A stretch of 64,000 nt of DNA from Labrenzia sp. VG12 (GTDB taxonomy: Bacteria > Pseudomonadota > Alphaproteobacteria > Rhizobiales > Stappiaceae). Below are positions 16,321-25,122 of this stretch, one piece after another. The position numbers and the translations under genes are program-made. Location: positions 3,642,501-3,706,500 of the forward strand of contig NZ_CP022529.1 of assembly GCF_002237595.1 (NCBI RefSeq), given 5' to 3'. The first letter of the stretch is position 1; each line of letters starts with the position of its first letter. The notes beneath the pieces are model-generated. The model was given only the letters and a program-made list of their open reading frames with translations, did not search any database and was not told the origin of the DNA.

Positions 16321-17571
16321 TTAGAATCGCCGCGCGGAAAAGGCGGACATGTCGATGGGGGCCGGTGTTTCACCGGCAAGATGCGCAACCAGTTCAGCGG
16401 TTCCCGCAGACTGGGTCAGACCAAGATGGCCATGGCCGAAGGCGTAGATGATCCGTCTGTCTTTTGGTGACCGGTCGATCACCGGCAGGCTGTCGGGCAG
16501 AGACGGCCGGAACCCCATCCATTGGCTCCCGCCATCACTCTTTAGCCCCGGAAGAAAGCGTTTGGCCTTGTTCAGCAGAATGTCGGCGCGCTTGTAATTG
16601 GGCTTCAGGTTGAGGCCGCCCAATTCCACGGCACCGCCAACACGGACACCACCATTGATCCTGGTAACCACAAAGCCATGCCCGGAGAAGGTCAGATGGG
16701 TTTTTAACTCGAAGGCCCCGGCCGGCAAGGTCGTGTTGTAACCACGCTCGGTCTCCAGCGGAATGCGGTCTCCCAGATCATGTGCCAGGTTGTGTGACCA
16801 CGCACCGGCGGCGACCACCACCTGTTTGGCCTTGTAGGAACCAGAGCGCGTTTCAACACAGACGGTGTTTTCCCCGGGTCGCAAGGCCACCACATCCGCC
16901 TCACCGATCCGTCCGTTTCGGGCAGTGAACGTGGAAGTCAGGTGCGCAAGCCACCGGGCCGGATCACATGTGTTGATCCAGTCCGGCGTATAGGCGGCAT
17001 GGGTAAATCGCCGGTCAAGGCCGGGCTGAACGGCAGCAATCGCGTCCGGGCTCTCCAGGAACTCAAACCGGATGCCGTGCTGTTTTCGCAGATCCCATCC
17101 CGGCAGGCTGGCCCGGAACTCTCGATCCCCCTCATAGAGCTGCATCTGCCCGTCCCGCTGGAACAGGTCCGCGCCGCCAACATCCCCGGTCTGCCGGTCC
17201 AGCGCGGCCTGCGAGACTTGCATCAGGTACGCCTGTGCCGACAGAGACGCCTGGTAGCGGTCCGGCCAGCTCGCCCGCCAGAACCGCAGCATCCAGGGCG
17301 CGATCTGCAAGGCGTAGGCCGGAGGCACGGAAAGCGGCCCCAGCGGATCGAGCAACCATTTGGGCGCCTTGCGCATGATGCCGGGGGTCGCCAATGGAAC
17401 GATGTCGGTAAAGGCGAAGGCCCCGGCATTCATGTCCGAGGCACGGCGAGTCTCGCTCGGCCGGTCCAGGACGAGGATTTTCCGGCCTGCCTTTTGAAGC
17501 GCAAGGGCGCTGCTGATCCCGATGATCCCGGCCCCGATCACGAGGACGTCATGGACCTCTGCGTCCGTCAT
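16321..17571 (-). CDS. FAD-dependent D-amino acid oxidoreductase (cis-4-hydroxy-D-proline dehydrogenase-like)
   Basis: 416 residues of the DadA/DAO family. The FAD-binding start is VLVIGAGIIGISSALALQ (about 9-26), and a C-terminal FAD segment reads IIYAFGHGHLGLTQSAGT. In hydroxyproline catabolism this class oxidises cis-4-hydroxy-D-proline to 1-pyrroline-4-hydroxy-2-carboxylate, passing electrons to the respiratory chain. It sits between the epimerase/deaminase/aldehyde dehydrogenase genes and the 3-hydroxyproline dehydratases, all on one strand. General D-amino acid dehydrogenase activity is the alternative. Confidence 0.8.
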   Translation of the reverse strand: MTDAEVHDVLVIGAGIIGISSALALQKAGRKILVLDRPSETRRASDMNAGAFAFTDIVPLATPGIMRKAPKWLLDPLGPLSVPPAYALQIAPWMLRFWRASWPDRYQASLSAQAYLMQVSQAALDRQTGDVGGADLFQRDGQMQLYEGDREFRASLPGWDLRKQHGIRFEFLESPDAIAAVQPGLDRRFTHAAYTPDWINTCDPARWLAHLTSTFTARNGRIGEADVVALRPGENTVCVETRSGSYKAKQVVVAAGAWSHNLAHDLGDRIPLETERGYNTTLPAGAFELKTHLTFSGHGFVVTRINGGVRVGGAVELGGLNLKPNYKRADILLNKAKRFLPGLKSDGGSQWMGFRPSLPDSLPVIDRSPKDRRIIYAFGHGHLGLTQSAGTAELVAHLAGETPAPIDMSAFSARRF

Positions 17572-17591
17572 GAAGAAATCCTTGAAAAAGA

Positions 17592-17616
17592 CCTGCGGAG
17601 CGGCGCGCTCCGCAGG
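17592..17616 (-). other. intra-operon stem-loop
   Basis: CCTGCGGAGC and GCTCCGCAGG form a perfect 10-bp stem with a five-base loop between the aldehyde dehydrogenase and oxidoreductase genes. No T tract follows, so it is more likely an mRNA processing or stability element than a strong terminator. Confidence 0.55.
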
Positions 17617-17628
17617 CCAGTTGCTGCT

Positions 17629-19059
17629 CTATGGGAGGGTATAGGCAGTCTTGACGATGGTGTAGAACTCGGCCGCATAGCGGCCCTGCTCGCGCGAACC
17701 GAAACTGGAGCCCTTGGTGCCCCCGAACGGCACGTGGTAATCGACCCCGGCCGTTGGCAGGTTGACCATCACCATGCCGGCCTGGGCGTTGGCCTTGAAG
17801 TGGCTGGCATGTTTCAGGCTGGTCGTGCAGATGCCTGCGCTGAGACCGAACTCGGTATCATTGGCAACGCTCAGGGCTTCGTCGTAATCCTTCACCCGGA
17901 TCACGGACGCGACCGGTCCGAACACCTCTTCCTTGTTGATGCGCATGGCATTGTCGGTCTCTGTCACCAGCGCCGGCGCCATGTAGAAACCTTCCGTTTC
18001 CCGGTTAAGCCGCTCCCCTCCCTGGACGTTGCCGCCTTCCTTGGCTGCAATATCGACATAGGACAGGTTCTGCTGCAGCTGACGGTCGTCAACCACCGGG
18101 CCCATCTGGATGCCGGCTTCCAGCGCATTGCCGACTTTCATGGCCTTCATGGCGTCCGAAAGAGCGGCCACGAAGCGGTCGTGAATGCCTTCGGTGACCA
18201 CGAGGCGCGAGCTCGCCGTGCAGCGCTGGCCGGTGGAGAAGAACGCCCCGTTGAGGCAGGCGGCAACGGCCAGATCCAGATCGGCATCGTCCAGAACCAC
18301 CATCGGGTTCTTGCCGCCCATTTCCAGCTGGACCTTTTTCAGGTGCTGACCGCAGGCGGCCGCGATACCCCGTCCGGTCGGCACAGACCCGGTGAAGGAA
18401 ATCGCATTCACCTTGGCGCTTTCAACAAGAAGCGGCCCGATTTCCGAGCCCCTGCCCATGACCAGGTTGACGACGCCCTCAGGCAGGCCGGAACGCGACA
18501 GGATCTCCACCAGCGCATGCGCGCAGCCCGGCACCAGTTCGGCCGGTTTCAGCACAACGGCGTTGCCGTAACAAAGTGCAGGCGCGACCTTCCAGGCCGG
18601 AATGGCAATCGGAAAGTTCCACGGCGTGATCATGCCGATGACACCTACGGGTGAACGGGTCACATCGACCTCGACGCCGGGACGCACCGAAGCCAGTCTG
18701 TCGCCGGTCTGGCGAAGCGCTTCGCCGGCAAAGAACTTGAAGATCTGGCCAGCCCGTGCGGCTTCACCGACACCTTCAATCAGGGTCTTGCCCTCTTCGC
18801 GCGACAGCAGGTGGCCGAGCTCTTCCTTGCGGGCCAGGATCTCGGTGCCAACAAAATCCAGAACATCGAAGCGCTGCTGCGGCGTCGAGGCTGCCCAGCC
18901 TGCGGCAGCCTGATGCGCAGCGTCGATGGCCTGATTCATCTGGTCCGCATTGCCCCTGGCGCCGTGACCGACGATGTCGCTGATGTCGGACGGGTTGATA
19001 TTGGCAACACTATCGGTGGTCTCGACCCATTGGCCGCCGACAAAATTCTTGTAATCCAT
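17629..19059 (-). CDS. aldehyde dehydrogenase, 2-oxoglutarate semialdehyde dehydrogenase-like
   Basis: 476 residues of the ALDH superfamily. The catalytic Cys280 lies in STGQRCTASSR, the general base Glu in LEMGGKNPM, and TPWNFPIAIPAWK is the NAD-binding loop. In the hydroxyproline pathway this class oxidises 2,5-dioxopentanoate (made by the DapA-type deaminase encoded at 19998-20957) to 2-oxoglutarate. It follows the 4-hydroxyproline epimerase gene by 15 bp. The substrate is assigned from the pathway context. Confidence 0.85.
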   Translation of the reverse strand: MDYKNFVGGQWVETTDSVANINPSDISDIVGHGARGNADQMNQAIDAAHQAAAGWAASTPQQRFDVLDFVGTEILARKEELGHLLSREEGKTLIEGVGEAARAGQIFKFFAGEALRQTGDRLASVRPGVEVDVTRSPVGVIGMITPWNFPIAIPAWKVAPALCYGNAVVLKPAELVPGCAHALVEILSRSGLPEGVVNLVMGRGSEIGPLLVESAKVNAISFTGSVPTGRGIAAACGQHLKKVQLEMGGKNPMVVLDDADLDLAVAACLNGAFFSTGQRCTASSRLVVTEGIHDRFVAALSDAMKAMKVGNALEAGIQMGPVVDDRQLQQNLSYVDIAAKEGGNVQGGERLNRETEGFYMAPALVTETDNAMRINKEEVFGPVASVIRVKDYDEALSVANDTEFGLSAGICTTSLKHASHFKANAQAGMVMVNLPTAGVDYHVPFGGTKGSSFGSREQGRYAAEFYTIVKTAYTLP

Positions 19060-19074
19060 GTGTCTGGTCCAGTC

Positions 19075-20007
19075 TTAAAGACGGATCCCCGAACGGTAGG
19101 GATCCGTGGGATTGAAAATCAGAGTGGCATCGGAAGTGACATAGGCGTCTCCGGTGATGGTCGGAATGACACCGCCGTTTCGCCCAGGCTGATAGCTTAG
19201 CTTATAGATACTACCTATAACACTTTCCTGAATATAGTCAGCACCCGGTGCGAGCAGGCCATCAGCCGCCAGACAGGCCAGTTTCGCCGAACAGCCGGTG
19301 CCGCAGGGCGAGCGGTCATAGGCCCCACCCGGACAGAGCACGAAGTTGCGGCTGTCGGCGCCAGCCGTGGCGGGCGGTCCGAACAACTCGATATGGTCGA
19401 TCCAGGCGCCATCCTTGCCGGTGACACCGGCCTCATCCAGCGCGTTCCGGATCTTCAGCGTCAGATCGGTGAGCGGCCGGATATTGGCTCCGGTCAGGGC
19501 AATCGGACTGTCCTTGACGAGGAAAAACCAGTTCCCGCCCCAGGCGACATCGCCTGTCACCTGGCCAACTCCATCGACCTGGACCGCAACGTCCTTTGCC
19601 AGCCGGTAGCTTTCGACATTGACGACGGAGACCGTGTTGGCGTCGAGAAGATCGATGCCAACCTCCCCCACCGGCGTGTCGAGCCGGTGTCTTCCCGGCT
19701 GGATCCGGCCAAGATGGGCGAGCGTGACGCCAAGTCCGATGGTGGCGTGGCCGCACATGCCGAGATTCTGCAGGTTGTTGAAATAGATCACCCCGGCCGC
19801 ACACTCCGGGTCATCCGGCGGCACCAGCAGCGCGCCGATGATCGCATCATGCCCGCGCGGCTCCAGCACCACGGAGGCGCAGAAATCGAGATGCTCCGCC
19901 TCCAGCCGCGCCGCGCGTTCGGCGAGAGTCCCGGCTCCGAGATCCGGGCCGCCCTCCAGCACGACGCGGGTCGGTTCACCCGCCGTATGGCTGTCGATTA
20001 CGCGCAT
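19075..20007 (-). CDS. 4-hydroxyproline 2-epimerase
   Basis: 310 residues from the ATG at 20007, which has an upstream GGAGG; a further in-frame ATG at 20034 lies deeper in the preceding gene. Proline racemase family with both catalytic cysteines: Cys85 in GMCGHATIG and Cys235 in DRSPCGTGCS. The MRVIDSHTAGEPTRVV start is typical of the 4-hydroxyproline epimerase group. It interconverts trans-4-hydroxy-L-proline and cis-4-hydroxy-D-proline, the first catabolic step. It overlaps the DapA-type gene by ten bases. Confidence 0.88.
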   Translation of the reverse strand: MRVIDSHTAGEPTRVVLEGGPDLGAGTLAERAARLEAEHLDFCASVVLEPRGHDAIIGALLVPPDDPECAAGVIYFNNLQNLGMCGHATIGLGVTLAHLGRIQPGRHRLDTPVGEVGIDLLDANTVSVVNVESYRLAKDVAVQVDGVGQVTGDVAWGGNWFFLVKDSPIALTGANIRPLTDLTLKIRNALDEAGVTGKDGAWIDHIELFGPPATAGADSRNFVLCPGGAYDRSPCGTGCSAKLACLAADGLLAPGADYIQESVIGSIYKLSYQPGRNGGVIPTITGDAYVTSDATLIFNPTDPYRSGIRL

Positions 20008-20957
20008 TCGGCGATCACGCCTCCCTGCTTGCACCAGTCGGCATACCAGGTCTTGAACAGCGCATATTGCGCCTCGACATAATTGCGCTGCGCATCGGTG
20101 AGTGCATCGGTCTCGTTGAAATGCAGCCGGTACTCATCCTCACCGTTCAGCACCATGAGGTGCTTGTAATAAAGCACCAGGTCCGAGCCTTCATCGAAGC
20201 TGGACAGGACCCCGAGCGCCTCTTCCAGTTCCTTGGCCCGCAGACGGGCTTCCGCATGACCTTCGGCAGCCTTCTTGCACAGGTTGACCAGATGCAGGAC
20301 TTCCTTCGGGATCGCGTTGCCGATGCCCGTGATCGCGCCGGTGGCACCACAATTGAGAAAGCCGTGATAGACGGCCGTGTCGACGCCGACCATCAGCGTC
20401 ACCTGGTCGTCCTGGGAGGTGATGTTTTCGGCCGCATAGCGCAGGTCGTCGAAGCCGCCGAATTCCTTGAAGCCGATCAGGTTCGGGAACTCTGCGCGCA
20501 GGTCGAAGAAAAGATCGGCGCGCGTGGCAAAGCCGTAATAGGGGCTGTTGTAGATCACGGCAGGCAGGCTCGGTGCCGCCTTCAGGATCGCGCTGAAATG
20601 GTGACGCTGCGCGCCAACCGAACTGCCGCGCGACAGAACTCGCGGGATCACCATCAGGCCATGGGCACCGACCTTTTCCGCATGGGCGGCATGTGCGACA
20701 GCGGACTTGGTGTTGACCGCGCCGGTACCGACCACGACAGGCACGCCGGCTTTCACCAGGCGCTCGACGCCTTCCATGCGTTCCGCATCTGTCAGAAGCG
20801 GCCAGTCGCCCATGGAACCGCAATAGACGACGGCAGACATGCCGGCCTCGATCAGCTCCTTGCCCTTCTTCACCAGCGCATCGTAATCCGGGGTGCGGTC
20901 GGCCTTGCAGGGGGTCATCAGGGCCGGCATCGTGCCGGAAAAGATATTGGACGTCAT
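19998..20957 (-). CDS. DapA-family 1-pyrroline-4-hydroxy-2-carboxylate deaminase
   Basis: 319 residues, a class I aldolase-type barrel. The Schiff-base lysine is in IGFKEFGG (about 180) and the catalytic tyrosine in VIYNSPYYGF. The conserved MPALMTPCKADRTPDYDALV start is shared with hydroxyproline-pathway deaminases rather than lysine-pathway DapA. It would convert 1-pyrroline-4-hydroxy-2-carboxylate to 2,5-dioxopentanoate plus ammonia. The epimerase gene overlaps its 3' end, and the transporter genes are upstream, 92 bp away. Confidence 0.85.
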   Translation of the reverse strand: MTSNIFSGTMPALMTPCKADRTPDYDALVKKGKELIEAGMSAVVYCGSMGDWPLLTDAERMEGVERLVKAGVPVVVGTGAVNTKSAVAHAAHAEKVGAHGLMVIPRVLSRGSSVGAQRHHFSAILKAAPSLPAVIYNSPYYGFATRADLFFDLRAEFPNLIGFKEFGGFDDLRYAAENITSQDDQVTLMVGVDTAVYHGFLNCGATGAITGIGNAIPKEVLHLVNLCKKAAEGHAEARLRAKELEEALGVLSSFDEGSDLVLYYKHLMVLNGEDEYRLHFNETDALTDAQRNYVEAQYALFKTWYADWCKQGGVIAECA

Positions 20958-21049
20958 AGTTCACTCCTTGAAAGTCAGACCTGCCGCAAGTGGTTCCCAC
21001 GCACCTGGCACGGGCCCGTAAAGGCCTGACAACTGATATTGGCGCCGGG

Positions 21050-21772
21050 TCAGCGCACGTTAGCAAGAAATTTTCGGGTGTTCTCGGATTCCGCCTGGCC
21101 GAAAATCTGGTCCGGCGGGCCGATCTCCTCCATCACGCCCTTGTGGAAGAAGGCCACCCGGTCCGACACGTCCCGGGCAAAGCCCATCTCGTGCGTGACG
21201 CAGATCATGGTCATGCCTTCTTCGGCCAGGAGCCGCATCGTGTCGAGCACCTCACCGACCAGTTCCGGATCGAGAGCCGAAGTCGCCTCGTCGAACAGCA
21301 TGTAGGCCGGTTCCATGGCCAGCGCTCGGGCAATCGCCAGACGCTGCTGCTGACCACCGGACAGGGCATTCGGAAAGACATTCAGCTTGTCTTCCAGGCC
21401 GACATGTTTCAGCTGCTTTTCGGCAATTTCCTTCGCTTCGGCCTTTGACTTGCCTTTGACGATACGTGGCGCCAGCGCAACATTTTCCAGCGCCGTCAGA
21501 TGCGGAAAGCTGTTCCATTGCTGGAACACCATGCCGAGCTTCTGGCGCAGCTTGTTGATGTCGGTCGCCTTGCCGTGCACGTCTGTGCCGTCCACGACAA
21601 CGGACCCTTTCTGGATCGGCTCCAGGCCGTTGATGCAATAAAGCAGCGTCGACTTGCCGGACCCTGACGCCCCGATCACGGAGAGCACCTCGCCCTTTTC
21701 GACATCCAGGTCGATGCCCTTGAGCACCTGCAAGACACCGAAATACTTTTCAAGACCGCGAATCTCGATCAT
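21050..21772 (-). CDS. polar amino acid ABC transporter ATPase
   Basis: 240 residues from the ATG at 21772, chosen because it forms an ATGA overlap with the preceding permease stop. Walker A GASGSGKST, signature LSGGQQQRLAIARALA, Walker B MLFDEATSALD and the switch His in CVTHEMGFA are all intact. It is of the GlnQ/HisP class. It energises the two permeases encoded just upstream, for import of hydroxyproline or a related compound. Confidence 0.93.
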   Translation of the reverse strand: MIEIRGLEKYFGVLQVLKGIDLDVEKGEVLSVIGASGSGKSTLLYCINGLEPIQKGSVVVDGTDVHGKATDINKLRQKLGMVFQQWNSFPHLTALENVALAPRIVKGKSKAEAKEIAEKQLKHVGLEDKLNVFPNALSGGQQQRLAIARALAMEPAYMLFDEATSALDPELVGEVLDTMRLLAEEGMTMICVTHEMGFARDVSDRVAFFHKGVMEEIGPPDQIFGQAESENTRKFLANVR

Positions 21773-22431
21773 TGGGCCCACCTTTTTTCCAGTTTTGCGG
21801 CATAGCGCGAGATCGGGAAGGACAGCGCGAAATAGAACGCGCCGGCGATTGTCAGGATCAGGAACGGTTCCTGCGTCCTGGTGATCAGGATCTGGCTGGC
21901 CTTGAGAAGTTCCACGTATCCGAGCACGGAGACGAGTGCGGAATCCTTCATCACGCCGAGGGCGACGCCGACCCAGGCCGGAAACACCGCCCGGCTACCG
22001 ATGGGCAGTACCACGTAGCGCATGTCCTGCCAGTAGCTTAGGCCCAGCGAGCGCGCGGCCCGGCGCATCGGCCGTCCGACCGCCTCGATACCGCCGCGGG
22101 CGACATTGGCCACAAGCGCGGCGGTGTAGATCGTCAGGATCACTGTGCCGGAGCCGAACGGGTCCAGATTGAGCCCGACAATCGGCGCGAAATTATAGAA
22201 CAGCACCAGCTGGATGATCAGCGGAACGGAGCGGAAGATATCCAGCACCGGCGCCAGCGTCAGCGCCGCCCAGAGCCGGCCCTCGTAAAGCATCCAGCCG
22301 AAGAGCCCGCCGAGCAGAGTGCCGATCGCAATCGAAAGGACAGAGATCCAGAGCGTGCGCAGCGCGGCTTCGCCCAGGAACCAGAGGTCGTTGAGGTTGA
22401 AGCCGGAAAAGAAACTGATGGATTGGTTCAT
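21769..22431 (-). CDS. polar amino acid ABC transporter permease
   Basis: 220 residues from the ATG at 22431, preceded by GGGAGG. HisM/GlnP family with about five membrane segments. The EAA loop is AVGRPMRRAARSLGLSYWQ. It forms a heterodimer with the permease encoded at 22443-23105, 11 bp upstream. The stop overlaps the ATPase start. Confidence 0.9.
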   Translation of the reverse strand: MNQSISFFSGFNLNDLWFLGEAALRTLWISVLSIAIGTLLGGLFGWMLYEGRLWAALTLAPVLDIFRSVPLIIQLVLFYNFAPIVGLNLDPFGSGTVILTIYTAALVANVARGGIEAVGRPMRRAARSLGLSYWQDMRYVVLPIGSRAVFPAWVGVALGVMKDSALVSVLGYVELLKASQILITRTQEPFLILTIAGAFYFALSFPISRYAAKLEKRWAQ

Positions 22432-22442
22432 GTCGGCCTCCC

Positions 22443-23105
22443 TCAATACCGGAACAGGCGCATGGCAAGCAGCCGGGAGGCGCCGAGAATGATCTTGACG
22501 ATCACGTAGTAGATGATGGCCGTTACTGCGAAGTACTCGAAGATCCGGAAGGTGCGACTGGCAAAGAACTGCGTCTCACCGGACAGTTCCCGGAAGCCGA
22601 CCAGCATGCCGAGTGAGGACATCAGGACCGCCCAGACCATCTGGTTGGTGATCGGGTGATAGACGATCTTGAACACCTGCGGGATGACAATGCGCGTATA
22701 GGCCTGCCAGGCCGTCATGCCGAGCGAGCGCGCCGCGCGTAGCTGCGTATCGGGCACGGCCTGGAAGCCCCCCCGAAAGTTCTCCGCCAGGTAACCGGCA
22801 CAGTTGAAGCTGAGACCGGCCAACACAATGGCAAAGGGTGACAGATGCAGGCCGAATGCGCCCAGGCCGAAGCCGAAGAAGAACAGCTGGAACAGGGCCG
22901 GCGTGTTTCGCGCCAGCTCCACCCAGCTGGTCGCCAGCCAGTAAAGCGGCCCTTTCAGCTTCAGCCGGATCAGCGCCAGCCCCAGCCCGATGACAATGCC
23001 GAGGACCATGGCAAGCGAGGCGACCTGAAGCGTCAGGAGCCCTGCTTCCAGAAGGTCCGGCAGGCTTTTCATCACCGGTCGCCAATGGAAATTGTAGTCG
23101 AACAT
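22443..23105 (-). CDS. polar amino acid ABC transporter permease
   Basis: 220 residues; the MFDYNFHWRPV start is typical of GltJ/GltK-type permeases even though no clear ribosome site precedes it. Five membrane segments are visible, and the EAA loop is RAARSLGMTAWQAYTRIVIP. It is separated from the upstream binding-protein gene by 272 bp containing a long inverted repeat, which probably lowers its expression relative to the binding protein. Confidence 0.9.
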   Translation of the reverse strand: MFDYNFHWRPVMKSLPDLLEAGLLTLQVASLAMVLGIVIGLGLALIRLKLKGPLYWLATSWVELARNTPALFQLFFFGFGLGAFGLHLSPFAIVLAGLSFNCAGYLAENFRGGFQAVPDTQLRAARSLGMTAWQAYTRIVIPQVFKIVYHPITNQMVWAVLMSSLGMLVGFRELSGETQFFASRTFRIFEYFAVTAIIYYVIVKIILGASRLLAMRLFRY

Positions 23106-23166
23106 TTTTTAGCTTTTCGTTCCGGCGACCCTGCCAACCAAGGCAAGGTGTGGAGAGGAAAACTGG

Positions 23167-23319
23167 GTGTCACCCCGGACAAGCGCAGCGCCGATCCGGG
23201 GCCTACTCGCAGTGCAACTTTCGAAAGCGGGAAACGGGTCCCGGGAACATCCGGACGCCACTCAACCGCTCTGGTAGTGAGTGGGCCCCGGGTCTCCCTT
23301 TGGTCGCCCGGGGTGACAC
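23167..23319. repeat. long palindromic repeat (REP/BIME-like) in the ABC operon
   Basis: A 153-bp element bounded by a perfect 12-bp inverted repeat (GTGTCACCCCGG and CCGGGGTGACAC). Inside lies a second imperfect inverted repeat (GATCCGGGGCCTACTC against GACCCGGGGCCCACTC read on the other strand). This composition is common in alphaproteobacterial intergenic palindromes. It lies between the binding-protein and permease genes, where it could fold in the transcript and protect the upstream message. Confidence 0.75.
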
Positions 23320-23377
23320 AAGTGTTTGCGGTAAGCTGCCGGAAATCAGCCCAACGAGATTTCCGGCGTCACATGCC

Positions 23378-24178
23378 TCAGTACATCACGCCCGGGATAC
23401 GCAGTTCCGGAGCGTCGCCGCCGACATATTTGCCCCACAGCTCTTCATAGCGGCCGGAACGCACCTGGTGGGTGACGAACAGGTTGAGGAAGTTCAGCCA
23501 GGTGACGTCTTCCCGTTTGCCGACAACCGAGGTGTAGTCGGTCGTCCAGGGCATGCGCGGGCCCGGCTCGACGGTTTCATACTGTTCGGTGATCGGCTTG
23601 ACCGCCGTGTTTGTCGTGATGCCGATATCGGCCTTGCCCTGGGCCACGGCGAGGAAGACCTCGTTCTCGGACTGGTAGCCCTGGTAGAGATGCTCTTCAC
23701 CCCATTCAGCGGCAATCTTCAGCCACTCCTGCTCCGGCACGGTGCCAATGGCACCAGCGACGCGCTTGCCGCGGATGTCCTCGAAGGACTTGATGCCGCT
23801 TTCGGCGTTGACGACACCCTGGGCGTAGTAGATCGCGTAGGGAATGGTGAAACCGACGGTGCGGGCACGCGCCAGGCTGTCGGAGGTCGCCCCGAAGACG
23901 ACATCGGCCCGGCCGGTCACGATCACCGGCAGGCGCTCCGCCCAGGTCACCGGATAGATGATCGGCTCGACCTCGAGTGCAGCGGCCAGATCGTTGCAGT
24001 ATTCAACATCGAAACCGGCCGGCTCATTGTTCTCGTCCCGGTAGCCGATCGGCGGGAAGTCGAGCACGACACCGCAGCGCAACTGGCCGCGATCAACAAC
24101 GTCGTCCAGCGTGTCGGCCTGCGCCGGCAATGCGACCGTGACGGACAAGGCGGCAGCCGTCAGAATTTTCTTGAACAT
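23378..24178 (-). CDS. polar amino acid ABC transporter substrate-binding protein
   Basis: 266 residues with a signal peptide (MFKKILTAAALSVTVALPAQA) and an AGAGGGG ribosome site. SBP family 3: DDVVDRGQLRCGVVLDFPPI at the mature N-terminus, then GFDVEYCNDLAAAL and VFGATSDSLARARTVGFTIP. It captures a polar amino acid in the periplasm. It heads the hydroxyproline operon and is divergent from a GntR regulator, so hydroxyproline isomers are the expected ligands. Confidence 0.9.
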   Translation of the reverse strand: MFKKILTAAALSVTVALPAQADTLDDVVDRGQLRCGVVLDFPPIGYRDENNEPAGFDVEYCNDLAAALEVEPIIYPVTWAERLPVIVTGRADVVFGATSDSLARARTVGFTIPYAIYYAQGVVNAESGIKSFEDIRGKRVAGAIGTVPEQEWLKIAAEWGEEHLYQGYQSENEVFLAVAQGKADIGITTNTAVKPITEQYETVEPGPRMPWTTDYTSVVGKREDVTWLNFLNLFVTHQVRSGRYEELWGKYVGGDAPELRIPGVMY

Positions 24179-24343
24179 GTTTTCCCCTCTTCCTTTCGAA
24201 GATTTTCAGGCCCTGGGCTTCCCGTGCCCATGCCCCTGTCTTGTGCCTTCACCCTCGGCAGTTTCGCCGTCACGCAATGGCAATTCCGGTTCAGAGCGTC
24301 TTCCACCCCGTGTTTTTGACCCGGCGCAAGATTGATAAACCAA

Positions 24344-24355
24344 ATTGGATCCAAT
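24344..24355. promoter_or_regulatory. GntR (VanR-type) operator palindrome
   Basis: ATTGGATCCAAT is a perfect 12-bp palindrome in the 262-bp divergent region between the binding-protein gene and the GntR gene. It is identical to the operator known for VanR of Caulobacter, an FCD-type GntR regulator. The adjacent GntR protein is the likely binder and could control both directions. AT-rich sequence alongside it could hold the promoters. Confidence 0.65.
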
Positions 24356-24440
24356 ATTCAATATAAAATATTCAAAATGATTTTCCACTTCAAAGCGGGA
24401 CACCCTTCCCGTAAAAGATGGGCTTAAGGAGAGACGCCCT

Positions 24441-25097
24441 ATGAAACTGAAATCGATGGATATTTCCGCGACCGCATCGGCCTCGTCGATCGTCTTCGAC
24501 GCATTGCGGAAAGCCATTATCGAGGGCCAGCTCGAAGAAGGCGAACCGCTGCGGCAGGACGAGATTGCCCGGCTTTTCAACACCAGCCGCATCCCGGTGC
24601 GCGAGGCGATTTCCCGCCTGGAAGAACAGGGACTGGTCAAGACCCAGCGCTACAAGGGCGCCGTCGTTGCCGGCCTGTCACCGAAGGAAACGGCTGAGAT
24701 CTTTGACCTGCGCGCCTTGATCGAACCGGAGATCATCCGGGATGCGGTGCCGCGCATGTCGAAGGACCTACTGGCCGACGCCCGCGCGAAATGCTCCGCC
24801 TTTTCGTCCGCCACAGACCCGCTCACCTATGGCGATCTCAACCGGGATTTTCACGAGACACTCTACAGCGCCAGCGATCTGAAATTCTTCCAGGAGATTG
24901 CCGACAACGCCATCGACCGGGTCGAACGGCAGATCCGCGCCCAGCTGGTTCTGTCCGACGGTATGGACCGCGCCGGACGCGAGCATTTCGGCATTCTGGT
25001 GGCCTGCGAGAAAGGCGATGCGGACCTGGCCTCAAGGCTGACGAAAGAACATATCCAAGGCGCCAAGGCCTCGCTGCTGAAACATCTTTCCACCTGA
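24441..25097 (+). CDS. GntR-family regulator with FCD domain, hydroxyproline regulon
   Basis: 218 residues: winged helix at about 15-75 (RQDEIARLFNTSRIPVREAI) and an FCD domain at about 85-210 with metal-ligand candidates in DLNRDFHETLY and GREHFGIL. A GGAGA ribosome site precedes the ATG. It is divergent from the transporter and catabolic genes and has a perfect palindromic operator upstream. It most likely represses the hydroxyproline operon until an intermediate binds. Confidence 0.88.
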   Translation: MKLKSMDISATASASSIVFDALRKAIIEGQLEEGEPLRQDEIARLFNTSRIPVREAISRLEEQGLVKTQRYKGAVVAGLSPKETAEIFDLRALIEPEIIRDAVPRMSKDLLADARAKCSAFSSATDPLTYGDLNRDFHETLYSASDLKFFQEIADNAIDRVERQIRAQLVLSDGMDRAGREHFGILVACEKGDADLASRLTKEHIQGAKASLLKHLST

Positions 25098-25122
25098 CAC
25101 CGACAAGAGTTTTGCAAACGGC

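Noticed and set aside
16942..18654. 570-codon open frame on the plus strand
   Set aside because: It runs antisense to the D-amino acid oxidoreductase and aldehyde dehydrogenase genes and has no recognisable domain.
24179..24440. An ATATTCAATAT-like stretch near 24356 as a second operator
   Set aside because: It is AT-rich and only loosely repeated, with no clear symmetry comparable to the adjacent ATTGGATCCAAT palindrome.
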